Shown: positions 1-11,640 of the stretch, one piece after another
How the letters are laid out: each line of letters begins with the position of its first letter
Numbering within the stretch: the first letter of the stretch is position 1
Source: Lates calcarifer
Lineage: Eukaryota; Chordata; Actinopteri; Centropomidae
Assembly (NCBI RefSeq): GCF_001640805.2
Contig: NC_066833.1
Coordinates: 12,501,608 to 12,565,607 of the forward strand
Reading direction: 5' to 3'
Length of the DNA stretch: 64,000 bases
Position numbers and translations under genes: made by a program
The notes under the pieces: model-generated
Told to the model about the DNA's origin: nothing
Database searches by the model: none
Seen by the model: only the letters and a program-made list of their open reading frames with translations

Positions 1-2727
1 AAAATGCACATTAACGTATATAAACTAATGTTTTAGGCAATGAACGTCCCAGTACATTCATGTAGAATAAAAATTTCTACAACAGGTTTGTTAGTTTTCA
101 AATGCAGTTATTTCAAAATCTTTAATTTGGGCCCAAAAAAAGCACAATTTGACACAATTTGAATCTGATGAAAGATAATAAACAATAAAACTGATTGATC
201 ACTCACTCAGCTCTACTGATGCCAACATTTTAAACACTCATCCAATCACATCACATTCTTTACCAAATGAAAGCAACAGCTCAATCTAGGGTGGTTAACA
301 AAACTGTGCAAAACAAATTCAGCGAGCTCCAACTGGGAGGTCTGTCCATAATAAGTTTGTGTACATTAGTGATGTGCATGATTTGTAGATTTGAGAAATA
401 CTTAAAAACTAATGAATTTGGTTGACGGCTACAGACCACTGCCTTGAAGTAATGGTAAGATGAGTGTGTAATACATGCAGTTTGTTAGTTGATGGTAAAA
501 CATCTTAAACCAAATTTACAAATGATTGCAACAAGATGACACACACTTACACACTCCTTGTTCCTGTCTGTGGTGTGCAAAACGCAGCAGTTAGCAGCCA
601 CACCAGGTCAAATGGAGGCACTTCATCGTGTTTAACTGTAGCTGTTTGTTTGTGTGTGCAAGAATGTTTGTGGATAGTGTCTACAGTGGTCAAAGCAGAT
701 GCAGGCAGTCCAGCAGGTTTTCCAGACAGTCAGTCACTGTTTGGTCTGCGGTCTGCTGCAGCTGGACATCTGCTGGAGAGAAAGGGGAGGGAAAAAAGTT
801 ACACAAACAACAACTAGATTTACAGTAGGCCCAAGGTTGAAATAAACTTAACAAAAAAGATTTTGATGGTTTGCACTGTGCTTGCTCAGTTTGAGGAGAG
901 CCAAAAGCGTGACCGCCATGCGAAGCATTTGAGCTACCGTGTGAAACCCAATACTGAACAACTATTTAGATGTGGGGCTGAGGTGGAAAAACACAAGCTT
1001 TTTAGTTTGGTCTGAGGAGGTTTTCAAATTTGAGGACGGCTTACAGGACATGTTGGCTGACCAAGTTGGTCTAACCGGCATGTTAAGTGTTTTTGAGGAG
1101 GGAGCTAGAGTTTAAGAGTTTAGAGTTTGCTTATGTGTGTTATGCACTGATTATTATTTGTTATCACAATTGCATTTGAAAGTGTATCTGAAAATGATTT
1201 GGGTGCCTGAATTTCAAAGCATATACCATAATGTTTCCAGACTTGTGTGTTGAAAATCAACTGTTGGCTGGGTGCCCTGGTGGCCAAGGGGTCTGGTTTT
1301 ATGTTTTCTTTGTGAAGCAAAAAGTGTGGATTTGTATGCTAATTCAAGATTTAAGAAAGGGCACAAGGTTGGACATTTTGAATGTCTGCTTTGATCTTTT
1401 CTACTTTAACTCTGACCAGGTGAGATTCAATTAGTGGCAAGTGTTGAATACTGCAGCTTTAAAGTTGCAGTAAAAGTTGCGAGACAAATTCTTTTCTATT
1501 CTAGTTACCATACATTACTTCATTGAGCTGTTTCTTTCCTAGTTTCCTAGTGTGTGTGTGTGTTGTGGGCTCATATATATATAGCATTATAGAAGTATGT
1601 ATGAGACATTGGCCTGAATGGGGGGAGGGGAGATCAACCTTAAGAGGTCAGAGAGAGAGAGAGAGAGAGAGGAATGCAGGCAGCTGGTTTGTGTCTGTCA
1701 GTGCAACACAGAGAGCCTACAGTACTGGGCTGCTCATACACGCACACATGCACACACACACACTCACACACATACACACACACACACACATACATAGCAC
1801 AGTGATGAAAGAACGATTTATTTGGACCAACAGAGTGTGTGTTTGGTCCGGTGGCAGGCAGCAGGAAGCTCGCTGGCTGATGTCTCAACTACTTGGACAA
1901 AAACTCTATATGAGAGTGTGTGACCAGAAAAATCTATGCAGCACATCACAACAAGATGTTGGATAGAATAGAAATGAAATGCAGTCAGAGTTAAGGGGTT
2001 GTGGGTAAGCTTTGGTGTATTTATACCACTGACACAGAGCAGTAGATTGCCCAGAATTCTGAGACTAATTACAATCATATGTACAGATTATGACAATGAT
2101 GCAGATTTTCAGCTTTAAATATGTTATTATGAAGAATCTTTGTGATAATTAGTTACCTTTTACCTTCAAACATCTTTGTCTTTTCTGTTCTGCAATTTTT
2201 TGTTACCTTCAGCATATACAGCAATATAGCTATATAATGTAATAATATAATAACTGTGACTGTTTTATCAGTCAGGCTCTATGAGGCAATAAGCACAATG
2301 ATAGGAATATATATAAAATGATCAAATGTATAGAAGTAACGAAAAGCACCAAAATTTAAACTCGCAATGGATGGACAGGACAAAATAATAGAAAGTAATA
2401 GAATTCAACAGCCCCCAAAACTGCAGCCTCCAAAATGATTATACAGTTGAATCAGCACCTCTTCAACACAGTTCCAAAAAAAAAAAAAACCGGATGGCTC
2501 TATAACTTTATAATTTATTGCCATTAGTTTTTAGCTAGGCGTACCTAATAAACTGACAACTGAGTGACAACGGAGAACATATAGTTATATTGTAAAACAT
2601 TACTTGCAGTTTCACCTGACATCAGTAGCACATGCTAATTTAACATTAATTACTTATGGCATGTTGACATAAAGGCACGTGGTGAATGAGAAGCAGCAGT
2701 ACAAAAGTATTCAATGTCAGATGAGTA
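1..2727. other. Gene-poor flank, no supported gene
   Basis: I see no exon with homology or paired splice sites here. The stretch is AT-rich. It holds a GA run near 1651-1672 and a CA-rich run near 1740-1795. Open frames across those runs, such as 1523-1966, are low-complexity artefacts. A short match to the 'CCTAATAAA' tail typical of fish LINEs lies near 2541, but it is too short to classify firmly. Confidence 0.6.
1651..1795. repeat. GA and CA microsatellites
   Basis: A pure GA dinucleotide run of about 22 bases starts at 1651. After about 65 bases of unique sequence there is an interrupted CA-rich run (about 1740-1795). Both are simple repeats. They create spurious open frames on both strands. 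Confidence 0.95.
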
Positions 2728-3975
2728 TTAAGTGACTTCAGTGCAGATCTTAAATGTCAAGGAGTCAGTAAGACCTGAGGGTATAAAACTGTCACCCAGT
2801 CTGCAGGTCTGTGCTCTGATACTGATACTGTCAGCCAGATGGCAGAGGGATAAACAGTTTGTGCGCTGGGTGGCAAGATCATCATGCGGGGCCTTCCACA
2901 CAGACAATGTGTGTGGTAAGTGTCCTAAATGGCAGCGAACTCTCTGCCAACGGTCTACTCTGTTGTTCCCACCGATCCCTGGAGAGAGTTGTGGCTGTGA
3001 GCCGGGAGCTGCCAAACCAGAGATGCAACCAGTCAGATGTTCTCTACAGCATTTCTATAAAAGTTTGGGGAGGATAGCTGGGTCTGAGTTAAAACGTCTT
3101 CAGTCTCCTGAGAAAGAAGAAATGGGCAATTTGAAGCATCATTTCTGTGTGAATAGCAGAGGTCAGGCATTAATGTGCACTCCACACCGAAATACTGGAA
3201 ACTGCTGACCTTCTCAGCAGACATGTGGTCACTTCCTGCAGCTTCCTATAGTCAGTTATCATCTCGCAGGTCTTGTTTATGTTGAGGCAGAGGCTATTGT
3301 CATCACAGCCCCTCACTAGGTCTTCCACAACAGTCCTAGTCCAAGTCACTCACCGTCAGCAAGGAGGTCAGTGAGGAGGAGGTGGGGTGGCCAGTTCTCA
3401 CTCTCCTAGGCCTTTTCATCAGGAAGTCAAGGACTCAGCTGCAGTGGGAGGTGTCATGTCCCAGGCCAGTGCTCTCAGTTTAGACCAGACTTCACCATTA
3501 ATCAATCTGCCAGCCGGCCGGGCAATGACTGTGCATTTATTCTGGTATAGTGCTTGTTAGTGCACTTTGTGATTTAACCTATAACAGAGTCACTGTTACA
3601 TGCATCAGATGAGTCAAACATCTGCCAGTCTTTAGTCTCGAAACAGTCGTGGCCAAGGAATAACTATGTGATGTTTGTCACTCAACACTGGACAGTTGTG
3701 TAGAGTTGGTTTAACCTGTTTGAGTCTGTGTTTGAAGGCTTGGAGCTGCAGAATGGAGATATGATCTGCTTTCCCAAAGGCAAGGCGTGGGAAGGCTGCA
3801 CAGCAGTGGTCCAACATGCACTCATCTGTAGTAGGTATGTTAAAATGTGGGGCCTGTTGAAACTAAAAGCTGCCTTGACATGGGCATTCTCAGAGCTACT
3901 GATACTATCATACAGTTCATCCGTGGTGTTAGCTTTGTCTGCTTGTGATGGAATGTAAACTATAGTCATAGTAAT
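2728..3975 (-). mobile_element. L2/Rex1-type LINE fossil (ORF2 fragments)
   Basis: Read on the minus strand, this stretch carries pieces of a non-LTR retrotransposon ORF2 in the right order. An AP-endonuclease part lies at about 3970-3630, with VYIPSQADKA and ELYDSIS and, in a second frame, LDHC followed by FGKADH. A linker with DCFETKDWQMFD lies near 3615-3570. A reverse-transcriptase C-terminal part follows at about 3280-2730, with VSSFQYFGV, NFYR and a last segment ending near SFIPSGLT. The frames change between pieces and there are stops, so no active enzyme can be made. The family is inferred from remembered L2/Rex1-like teleost ORF2 proteins. The reverse-transcriptase catalytic core is missing, so the copy has been internally deleted. 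Confidence 0.8.
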
Positions 3976-4635
3976 GGAGCTGAATCCTTGAGGGAGGTGG
4001 AAGAGTCTTACCTTTCAGTTTATACACTATTAAATTACCTCCATTGAGCAGTGTGATGCTAATATTGCTACATAAGAATCCCGTCGTGAGTTAAATATCT
4101 AACAGAGTTATGTCATGTCAGTAAACAGGGAATCCAGTTGTTTGAACTGTAGAGTTGTGCAATGCTGGATCAAGCAAAGTTATATCATGTTGTAAATTAT
4201 TTCAAGTGTACAGTTTGTCCAATTTTTCAAAGGACTGAGCCTCAGCTGGAATTACACAAGACAGGGTTAAAGCCTTTTCTGTGTTCTGCATAGAGGTGTA
4301 AACAAATGGGAATTTATGGCTGGTACTTGTTGTAAGTCAGTTCTGAGTGAATAAGAGTTTGTCCATCATTTTGTTTAAGTGTCAGTTAAAATAAACAGCC
4401 AATATAAAAACATACATAAAACATGCAACCAATTTGGGAAAGCTTGTCTCAGAGGGCTGTCATGGAAACTTATGACAATATTAGACTGTAGGTAACCATA
4501 ACAACTGTACTGATGTTGTGCATCACCACTCAGATAGACTGGGTTTTTTTTCTTTAGACTGAGCTAAACAACATGGGAAATCTCTATAATTTTCTTGACA
4601 ACACACAATAGCCCTTGATTTCCCTTCCCCCATAG

Positions 4636-4693
<58 letters not shown>

Positions 4694-5799
4694 GAAAAGT
4701 CTTGGGGGTGATGTGCTAATTGATGCAAAACAGTGGAGGAGGTGAAGCCACAATGGCTGCCCCATGCTAAGCTTCAACACAGAGCTTTTTTGCTTTCGTG
4801 GCTTGTAGTGAGTTTGCTCAGTGTGTTCTGATGCTGTGTTTTGGTGGAGAATGGGAGTAGAGATTTAAATTGAGAAAAAACAGCAGGAGGAAGGAAAAGA
4901 TAGAAAAAATAAAGCATAGGAGCAGAGGGAGGAGGAAGGAAAAGTGGAGAAGGAAGAGGATTAGGAGGGGGGAGGCCCCCCTATGGATTTTGGGTCAGAC
5001 ACACAGCTGTGGTCATCACCTTTCACTGCAGGGGACTCCCTCTTTCTCTCACACACACACTCTACTGTGATCATCACACTCTGTAGGAGCTTGACCTGAG
5101 CCAGATGGTCACTGCTCTCTCTTTTTACGGTTCTCTTTTTCTGTCGTGTCCACACTAAGCCAGCATTTTTCACACCTAAGAAACACTGCTTTTCGAATAC
5201 ATTTCAAAACACCAGTCTTGCATTGTAGTGTGAATGAGGCAAACAATGCCAAATCAATTACGTATCAATAACATGCTTTTACAGGGAGTTGTGTATTAAG
5301 AAAGTAAATTTCTGGTGCCTCTTTGTGATCACTCATGTTGAATGCCCTTAGTTTGTGATTAACCTGAAGTTAATGCTGTAAAAACAAAACAAAAGGTCTC
5401 AATAGTGGAGCATTTCCAAAAATAATAATAGATAAGGCAATGGAAACTAGGACATGGAAATGTTTGAGGAAGGATCATCTGTTCAGTGTGATGCATGAAA
5501 CACAGGTCTTTTAAATTTCTGTTCAATTTCACATTCATATTAAAATAAATGCAACAGAAGAAAAAGTTTTGTCTCTTCCTCAGGATGATGCAGATCTCTG
5601 TGGTGGCTGACACTGTCTCCCTCTACTGTCTCTCTGCCTGCCCCTCCACTTCACCTGTGGCTCCGGCCTGAGAAGGGCAAAAAATGCTATTCCATCTTTT
5701 TTTGTCTTCCTCATGATCCAGGTTCCAAAACAAGGCACTGGACTGTTTATCTTAGTCTCACTTTAGACCTGTCATTGAATTGTTTGATGAAAGTAATGT
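3976..5799. other. Intergenic, no supported gene
   Basis: No coding exon is recognisable. The stretch contains one long CA microsatellite (about 4635-4693) and a purine-rich block near 4870-4970 (AGGAGG-like), which yields a basic low-complexity frame that I do not regard as a gene. Confidence 0.6.
4635..4693. repeat. (CA)n microsatellite
   Basis: About 58 bases of nearly perfect CA repeat, introduced by a short GCGCGC run, which could adopt Z-DNA. The opposite strand reads as TG. It produces spurious VCVCVC-type frames. Confidence 0.95.
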
Positions 5800-6400
5800 C
5801 AAGTCAAGTCAAGTCAGATTTTATTTATATAGCGCCAATTCACAACAGAAGTTATCTCAAGGCACTGTACATACACTGTACAGACCTGACCAGGTCTTAT
5901 AAAATTTACAGAGAGAAACCCAACAGATCCCACCATGAGCAAGCACTAGGCGAATGTGGCAAGGAAAAACTTCCTTTTAAGAGGCAGAAACCTTGAGCAG
6001 AACCGGACTCAAGGTGGGCGGCCATCTGCCTCGACCGGTTGGGTTTAGACAGAGAGAGGGGGGTATGAGAAAGACAACATTGCAGATACACAGACTAAGT
6101 CAAAATGTAAATAGTAGTAGTAGTAATAATAATAATAACAACAACAACAACAATAATAATAATAATAACAATAATACTAATAATAATAATATATTGCTAT
6201 TATTATTATTATTACCACCATCACCACCACTACAGCTAAAGGAATAATAATGACAAACAGTGAAACATTAATAGCACTAACACTATCACTAACACTAATA
6301 AATGTTTAATTATTGTCGCATCATGGGTTGAGCTGGATCATGGGAGCAGCAGGAAACTCTCCAGCTCAGAGCAGAACCTGCAGTAAGAGACAGTAGAAGA
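5800..6400 (+). repeat. Teleost dispersed repeat, longer copy
   Basis: The left end is a tandem AAGTC motif followed by TTTATATAGCGCC. The sequence AAGGAAAAACTTCC and the GGCGGCCATCTGC/CGACCGGTTGGG segments follow. This arrangement is very common in percomorph genomes. A mixed AAT/ACA/ATT simple-repeat block (about 6112-6220) lies inside it, followed by GGATCATGGGAGCAGCAG. A second copy, reversed and internally deleted, is at 48655-48945. A short third match is at 34055-34130. I am sure of the repetition because both long copies are in the window. The family name is not certain. Confidence 0.85.
6112..6234. repeat. Trinucleotide (AAT/ACA/ATT/ACC) block
   Basis: A run of TAG, AAT, ACA and AAT triplets turns into ATT and ACC triplets. 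The AAT and ATT halves can pair, giving a potential hairpin. The poly-Asn frame across it is an artefact. Confidence 0.9.
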
Positions 6401-6737
6401 GAGAGAGAGAGAGAGAGAAGCACAGCCTGGGCAGTAATGTGCTACCTAAATAACCAATTCATTATGTGTTTTCACAGCTAAAATGAATAAATAGATAAAC
6501 TGCCATGTTCCTCTCCATGTGCTGTATTTTCACATTCACAGTGTAAAAAATTAGATTTTTTATTTTTGTGCTATATGATCTCCAATTTTAAGTGGAACTG
6601 GCATTTTATGTGTTAATATGTGTCCATTAAATGCCTCATTAAATGTATAGGAACCTGCATTATTTAGTGTGTGGATGACTTTTCTACTTTCCACTTTCCA
6701 CTTTTGCTCTTTGTTTTCCTGCACCTGTATCTACCTG

Positions 6738-6815
6738 TAGAATAGAATAGAATAGTCTTTATTGTCACTGTTTCAAAACAATGAAATACTAGTTGGATGT
6801 GCACACTTATATGTA
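6738..6815 (-). mobile_element. Solitary LINE 3' tail
   Basis: A TAGAATAGAATAGAATAG block is followed by TCTTTATTGTCACTG. On the minus strand this reads CAGTGACAATAAAGA and then repeated CTATT units, the usual 3' end of L2/Rex1-like fish LINEs. No coding part is attached, as expected for a 5'-truncated insertion. Confidence 0.6.
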
Positions 6816-7962
6816 GGATCCATCACAGGTTTTCATGGATATTCTTATCATACATTGAATAAAGAGAGACATTTTTTAAAACACAAATCTACAACATTTT
6901 ACAGCTTTTATTACTGCAAGTGAAGAAAGAGAGAGAAGAAAGTTTTTTTTTTTCTACATTTTGTTAAATTAAGCTTGATTTAGTCTTACATCTATTATGG
7001 CACAGTTAGATTTAGTCATCAAAACCCACAAATGAGTAATTTAAACAGTTTAAAAGTGTTCACATCAGTAAAGGTCTATATAAATGTAGTTTATACTGAC
7101 GTTTTTCAGTGTCTTTGATGCATGTACATGTTGCTTTTCATAAGGTCAAACTTACATCCAGGGGAGCTTGTTTGTGTGTGAGCAAAGATCATGCCAAATT
7201 ACCCAGTGCCTAAAATATTTTTTATCAAGCTTCAAACATGTGTTTCCAATGTTCTTTAAATACACTGTCTACACACACACACATACACACACATATGCAC
7301 AGTACTTCCAGTGCCAGATAGTTAAAATTAAACCCCTCCCTTGTTGTCTTGGAGACAAAGTTAATTTTTTTTTCCTCTTTTTGGATCAGACTACTTATGA
7401 TTAGAAAATTGATAAATAGTAATGAACTCACTATCAATACCAATACCAGTTGGATTTTCCACATTACACAAGTTAACACGATTCACCTGTTGAGGGTAAA
7501 CTATATTTCTGCTTTTGTTTCAGTCGATTGGAAATGAGCAGTACTTTTGTTTTCTTTTGTTTGTTTGTTTTTTTAGCCTGGAGGCAGCTGGAAAGTCTTC
7601 CCCTGCAAAAGTTGGAATAAAGTTAGGACTTGTAGATTTAAAAAGGTTGGCAGATAATAAGAAAAAATCAGTAATTGTAATTATGGCTCGCTCCTCCTTT
7701 GACTTTGTGCTCTTGAAGAAAAACGTTGGCAGTGAATGTGTAAAAATGCTGTCAGCAGCAGAGTGTATTGAATCTATAAATTTACATGAATCATGAACGT
7801 TTTGAACTGGTTCTCCTGTACAGCTGTATACATAGCTCTCTCTCTCTGTGTGAGTGCATGTGTGCGTTACTTACGCCTCACGACACTGTGGTCAATCAAA
7901 CCAGCCTCTTAGACTTGCTTTGTCTCTGTGGCCTGGCTGCAACCCTGTATGGTTTTACCCAC

Positions 7963-7978
7963 ACACACACACACACAC

Positions 7979-8028
<50 letters not shown>

Positions 8029-8050
8029 GACACACACAGACACACACTGG
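7963..8050. repeat. (CA)n microsatellite
   Basis: A CA run of more than 80 bases with a few interruptions (CCGCA, TACAGA). It is a simple repeat only. Confidence 0.95.
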
Positions 8051-9795
8051 CTCTGCAGTCTTGTAAATCCAGGTTGTGTTGTTTCCAGCAGCAGTAGAAC
8101 TTTATAAGGGTTTGGACAGGGGAATATTGGCTGCTCAGGTCACGACATGGGGTTACCAAGGGTGTGTGTATGCCAGTGTTTGTGTGGGTAAGCATGGATT
8201 ATATATGATTCTTAACTGCGTCCAACATGATGTTTGTATGAACTGCTTGTAGCTGTAGCTTGTTGCATGATCACACAGCCCCAATCTTTATTTAAAGGAC
8301 TACATCAGAGTTTCCCATATTTAAAGTCCTTTAATACACATGCTGTATATGTTAAATTACTTCCAACTTCCAACCTGCCATGTGTTTTCTCTGTCTTCTA
8401 GTCCACCATAGTTTCTTTTCTGTACAGTTTGAGACTTTAGCTTGTCTGAGAAAAATGAAAAAAAATATCATCGTTATATCACAGTAATACAGCTGAAAGC
8501 ACAGGCTATTTTCTAAGTCTGTTGATGGAATGGGTGCAAGTTCTGGTGAGAAGTCTAACATCTGTTATGTGAGAGTTATCTCTAAATAGAAGCCTTTTTA
8601 ATGTAATTAGCTTCCCACTTCACATGATCATTTTGATGCTCATTTTTGATTATAGCTGTTTTTTGGCAAGGCAAAATATTATGTTCTTAAACTACATTTT
8701 TGTAGTTTCCTGCGATCATCTGAACAGAGAAACACTTTCGATTTTTAAACCGAGCTGGTGAAAAAGATGTTGCCATGGTCGCCCAACCATAAGTGGACTT
8801 TCAGTGATCCAATATGATGGTTGAGGGTTTGAAGATAAAGCACGAAAACATGACATCATGTGTCTTATTAGATGATAGACTGTGAGCTGTAAGATGTTTG
8901 TGTGGTGAAAACTGAATATTAGATTAGCAAGAAAAAGGAGCACAAAGAACCCAGAAGCTACAGCCAGCAGCTCCGATCCTTTTAATGTCTCATGTTCAGC
9001 TCCAAGAAGGCAAAAAAATATTAGACTCTCTTTTCTCTCCCTGCATTCCCTGCCGCTTTTCCTTTTTTCCATTTTATTTTCCTGTTTTACTGCAGGCAGT
9101 AAAAGTCGAAGCCAAAACCTGCTGGACACTTTTATATAGAGAACACTAAAACGGCAAACAAGGGCTGATCACGAACATGGGTGAAGGGAAGGGGAAGAAA
9201 AGGAAAAAAAGGAAAGGAAAAAATAGAGGAGGTAGCAGTGGACAATACACACATACACATGTATACATATACTGTGTATATATAGTATATTGGGAGAGAG
9301 CGTATGTCTATGTGGAACAGCTCAGACCCTTAGAGAAGCAACACAGTATTAATTAACTACTCGGCACATAAATCAGTGAAGTATACAGTTGGCATCCACC
9401 ACTAATAAAGGGATTGGTGGAGCCCAGTTTGGAACCACAGGGTTATTTAATATCATGATAATATCACTGTTGTGAGGGTCCTCGAACACCACACTCTGCT
9501 GCAGCTAGTGTCTTAGAATAAATACTTATATGAGCGTTGATAAAGCCATTTAGCCTGCAGGCATCAGGTCCAGGGAAACACTGAAGTTTCCCTCTCTTAA
9601 GGACTGCACACATCTACAGAGATCATCAGGTGTATATGTGTCATATGTGATGTGCAGTGAAGTCATACCACAGGTCCTGCTGCTCAACAGTGAGACTCAA
9701 CGTGAGCTCAAACAGGACAAGTGTAGCTGATAGGTAGATACACCTATGCTGTTCCAAAACCCAGCAGAGGACCCTGTGGGCTAATAAACAAACCA

Positions 9796-10085
9796 TGCAA
9801 TGCTTTCTAAAATAATGGCATGCATAGTTTTCATCAATTACCTTAATACAAAGTGCAGTAAATCAGCACCAGTTGATGCATTTGTGCACTTTTTTAAAAG
9901 GTACTTGGCAGGTAAGTTTTTCCAAAGCATCTTGGAGAACTTGCCACATTTCTTCTGTGGATTTAAGTCCTCTTCTGTCCGTTCATGTGATCCCAAACTG
10001 ACTTCATGATGTTTGAGATCAGGGTCACCTCAGGTCACTGAGGATAGTCCTACAGACTCTGGATATATGGGTTTGGGTTCGTTGT
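9796..10085 (-). mobile_element. Tc1/mariner-like transposase fossil
   Basis: On the minus strand this encodes scrambled pieces matching the C-terminal part of a Tc1-like transposase: PDLK (from the PDLNxIE motif around the last catalytic acid), KKCGKF and NLPAKYL. The DNA also matches the widespread fish element carrying TTCTTCTGTGGATTTA and GATGTTTGAGATCAGGG. Stops and an altered PDLN motif show that it is dead. No terminal repeats or N-terminal domain are visible. It lies just upstream of the als2 promoter. Confidence 0.7.
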
Positions 10086-10199
10086 TATGAGCAATTTTAA
10101 TCAAGTTAATAGTGAAACACGTTTTTTAAGTATAGTAGACAACATGAAAAAAAAAACCCCAGCTAAAATCCTGTAGCTCTGGAAATAGCAACAGAGTGG

Positions 10200-10489
10200 C
10201 ACATCTCTCCATCACTATCGCCTCTCTGAGCAAGTACCCACAGGTGTGGCAACCCCGTACTGTTTGTCCCTACCCGGATGCCATCAGAGAGCTGCCTCCC
10301 AACAACAACATTAACGCTCAACTGTCAGACACAACTTCTGCTTTCACTGCGATGCACTGATTTGAATACATTAAAAATGTACTAGGTCAGTGTTTCTGCC
10401 GCGACAGTTACACATAGTTATCCGGTTTCATTCAGACTCGCCGCTTCGCACGTCGCCGCGACTTTCTCCCGAGTCCAAACTGGCAGTTG
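10200..10489 (+). promoter_or_regulatory. Probable als2 promoter and non-coding exon 1
   Basis: A GC- and CpG-richer stretch (best at 10430-10480) stands out from AT-rich surroundings and ends in a strong donor, GTTG|GTAAGT, at 10490. It has no ATG compatible with the alsin frame, so it would be an untranslated first exon spliced to the exon at about 11620-11660. No clear TATA box is visible, which fits a broad CpG-type promoter. The transcription start is not fixed by sequence alone. Confidence 0.55.
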
Positions 10490-11640
10490 GTAAGTTTAAG
10501 TTAGCCTTTAGCAGCGGTAGCACGGAGCTAGCCAACTTCAGTTTATTAGCTTAACCACCATATACAGTAGCGACAATACATGACCTCTGTACTTTATTTT
10601 AAGGGAGGTAAAAACGCTACTTGTAGAAATGCCTATAGCAAGAAAGTGTCGGTTGTTTCTGTTTTAACAAGCATGCCTGTCGTGTTAGCTAATCAGTCTG
10701 TGTGAACGTAAAAAGATTTAGTGATTAACTTAAGGGCTCTGTGTTTATGTGGTGTTTCCACAAGTACAGGAATAGATCAGTAATGTGTGGTATAGCTTTT
10801 CTTTTTTAACGTAATATCAGCACGTAACAGTTGTTAAACTCTCAGCTTTACTGGGTGACAGCAGTGCCTTTACGGATCATAAGAACCCAGCAGAAAAGAT
10901 TAAATAAAACCACTCCCACTCCCAGTGGAACCATTAGAAACCACATCACCCCATGGGAGTTTGGTAATATGGCTGAAATCAATATCACTAGAGCGTGACA
11001 GTTCATTTTGTAACTTTAAAATAAGTTTGTCAAGACTGCAAGCCACAGAAAAAGCCAGAAGGTAAACCTTGAGTTAAGATTCTTTTGCTGAGTTAATATC
11101 ATGATACTAACAAAAAATATTAACAAGAGTGTATTTCCAACATGGAGTTAAACTGAGGCATGAATCACATATAAAGTGATCCATTTGATGTTAAATGCAG
11201 TGACATCACAACGGGACACAAACTATGATTATTTATTGCAGCCTATTTATATTATCATGAAACAGAAATGTTACGACAATAGTATAGTGACTGAATATTG
11301 AATGAGATGCATTACCAGTGTCAACCAAGTTTCAGAGTACAGGCTTAACATTTGCAGAGAACTAAAATGAAGTGAAAGCAGACCTTTCCTGGATAGTTGA
11401 AGGTGAATATTGGATGCACCACATCTAATATAAAGTGCTTATTATGATTTTTTGACAACCAGGTATTATAACAAGCACCTGAGGCCAGATGAACCAAAGA
11501 GGCGTCAAAACAGGACAGAAGACTCACCTGTTGCTACCTGCAAACTGATATGTTGTTCAACGTGAACAGGACACAAACAGCTTTGAAGTAATGATAATAA
11601 AGATGCCTTCACTGTCCAGTGGAATGGAGAGTCTGAAGTG

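Larger units (their letters stand above)
6401..9795. other. Intergenic, no supported gene
   Basis: No exon with recognisable homology. The stretch contains a LINE tail (6738-6815), CA runs near 7270 and 7963-8050, and a 137-codon minus-strand open frame at 8716-9129. That frame shows no domain and has no splice context, so I do not call it a gene. Confidence 0.6.

Noticed and set aside
1523..1966. 147-codon + strand open frame
   Set aside because: It crosses GA and CA microsatellites and shows low-complexity runs, with no homology.
2732..3208. 158-codon + strand open frame with many cysteines
   Set aside because: It is the antisense of the LINE fossil, whose minus-strand reading matches known ORF2 landmarks.
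5993..6247. Open frame with a long poly-Asn run
   Set aside because: It is the dispersed repeat followed by an AAT/ACA simple repeat, so not a prion-like protein.
8716..9129. 137-codon minus-strand open frame with a hydrophobic stretch
   Set aside because: There is no family resemblance, no splice context and no promoter. A single hydrophobic run is not enough.
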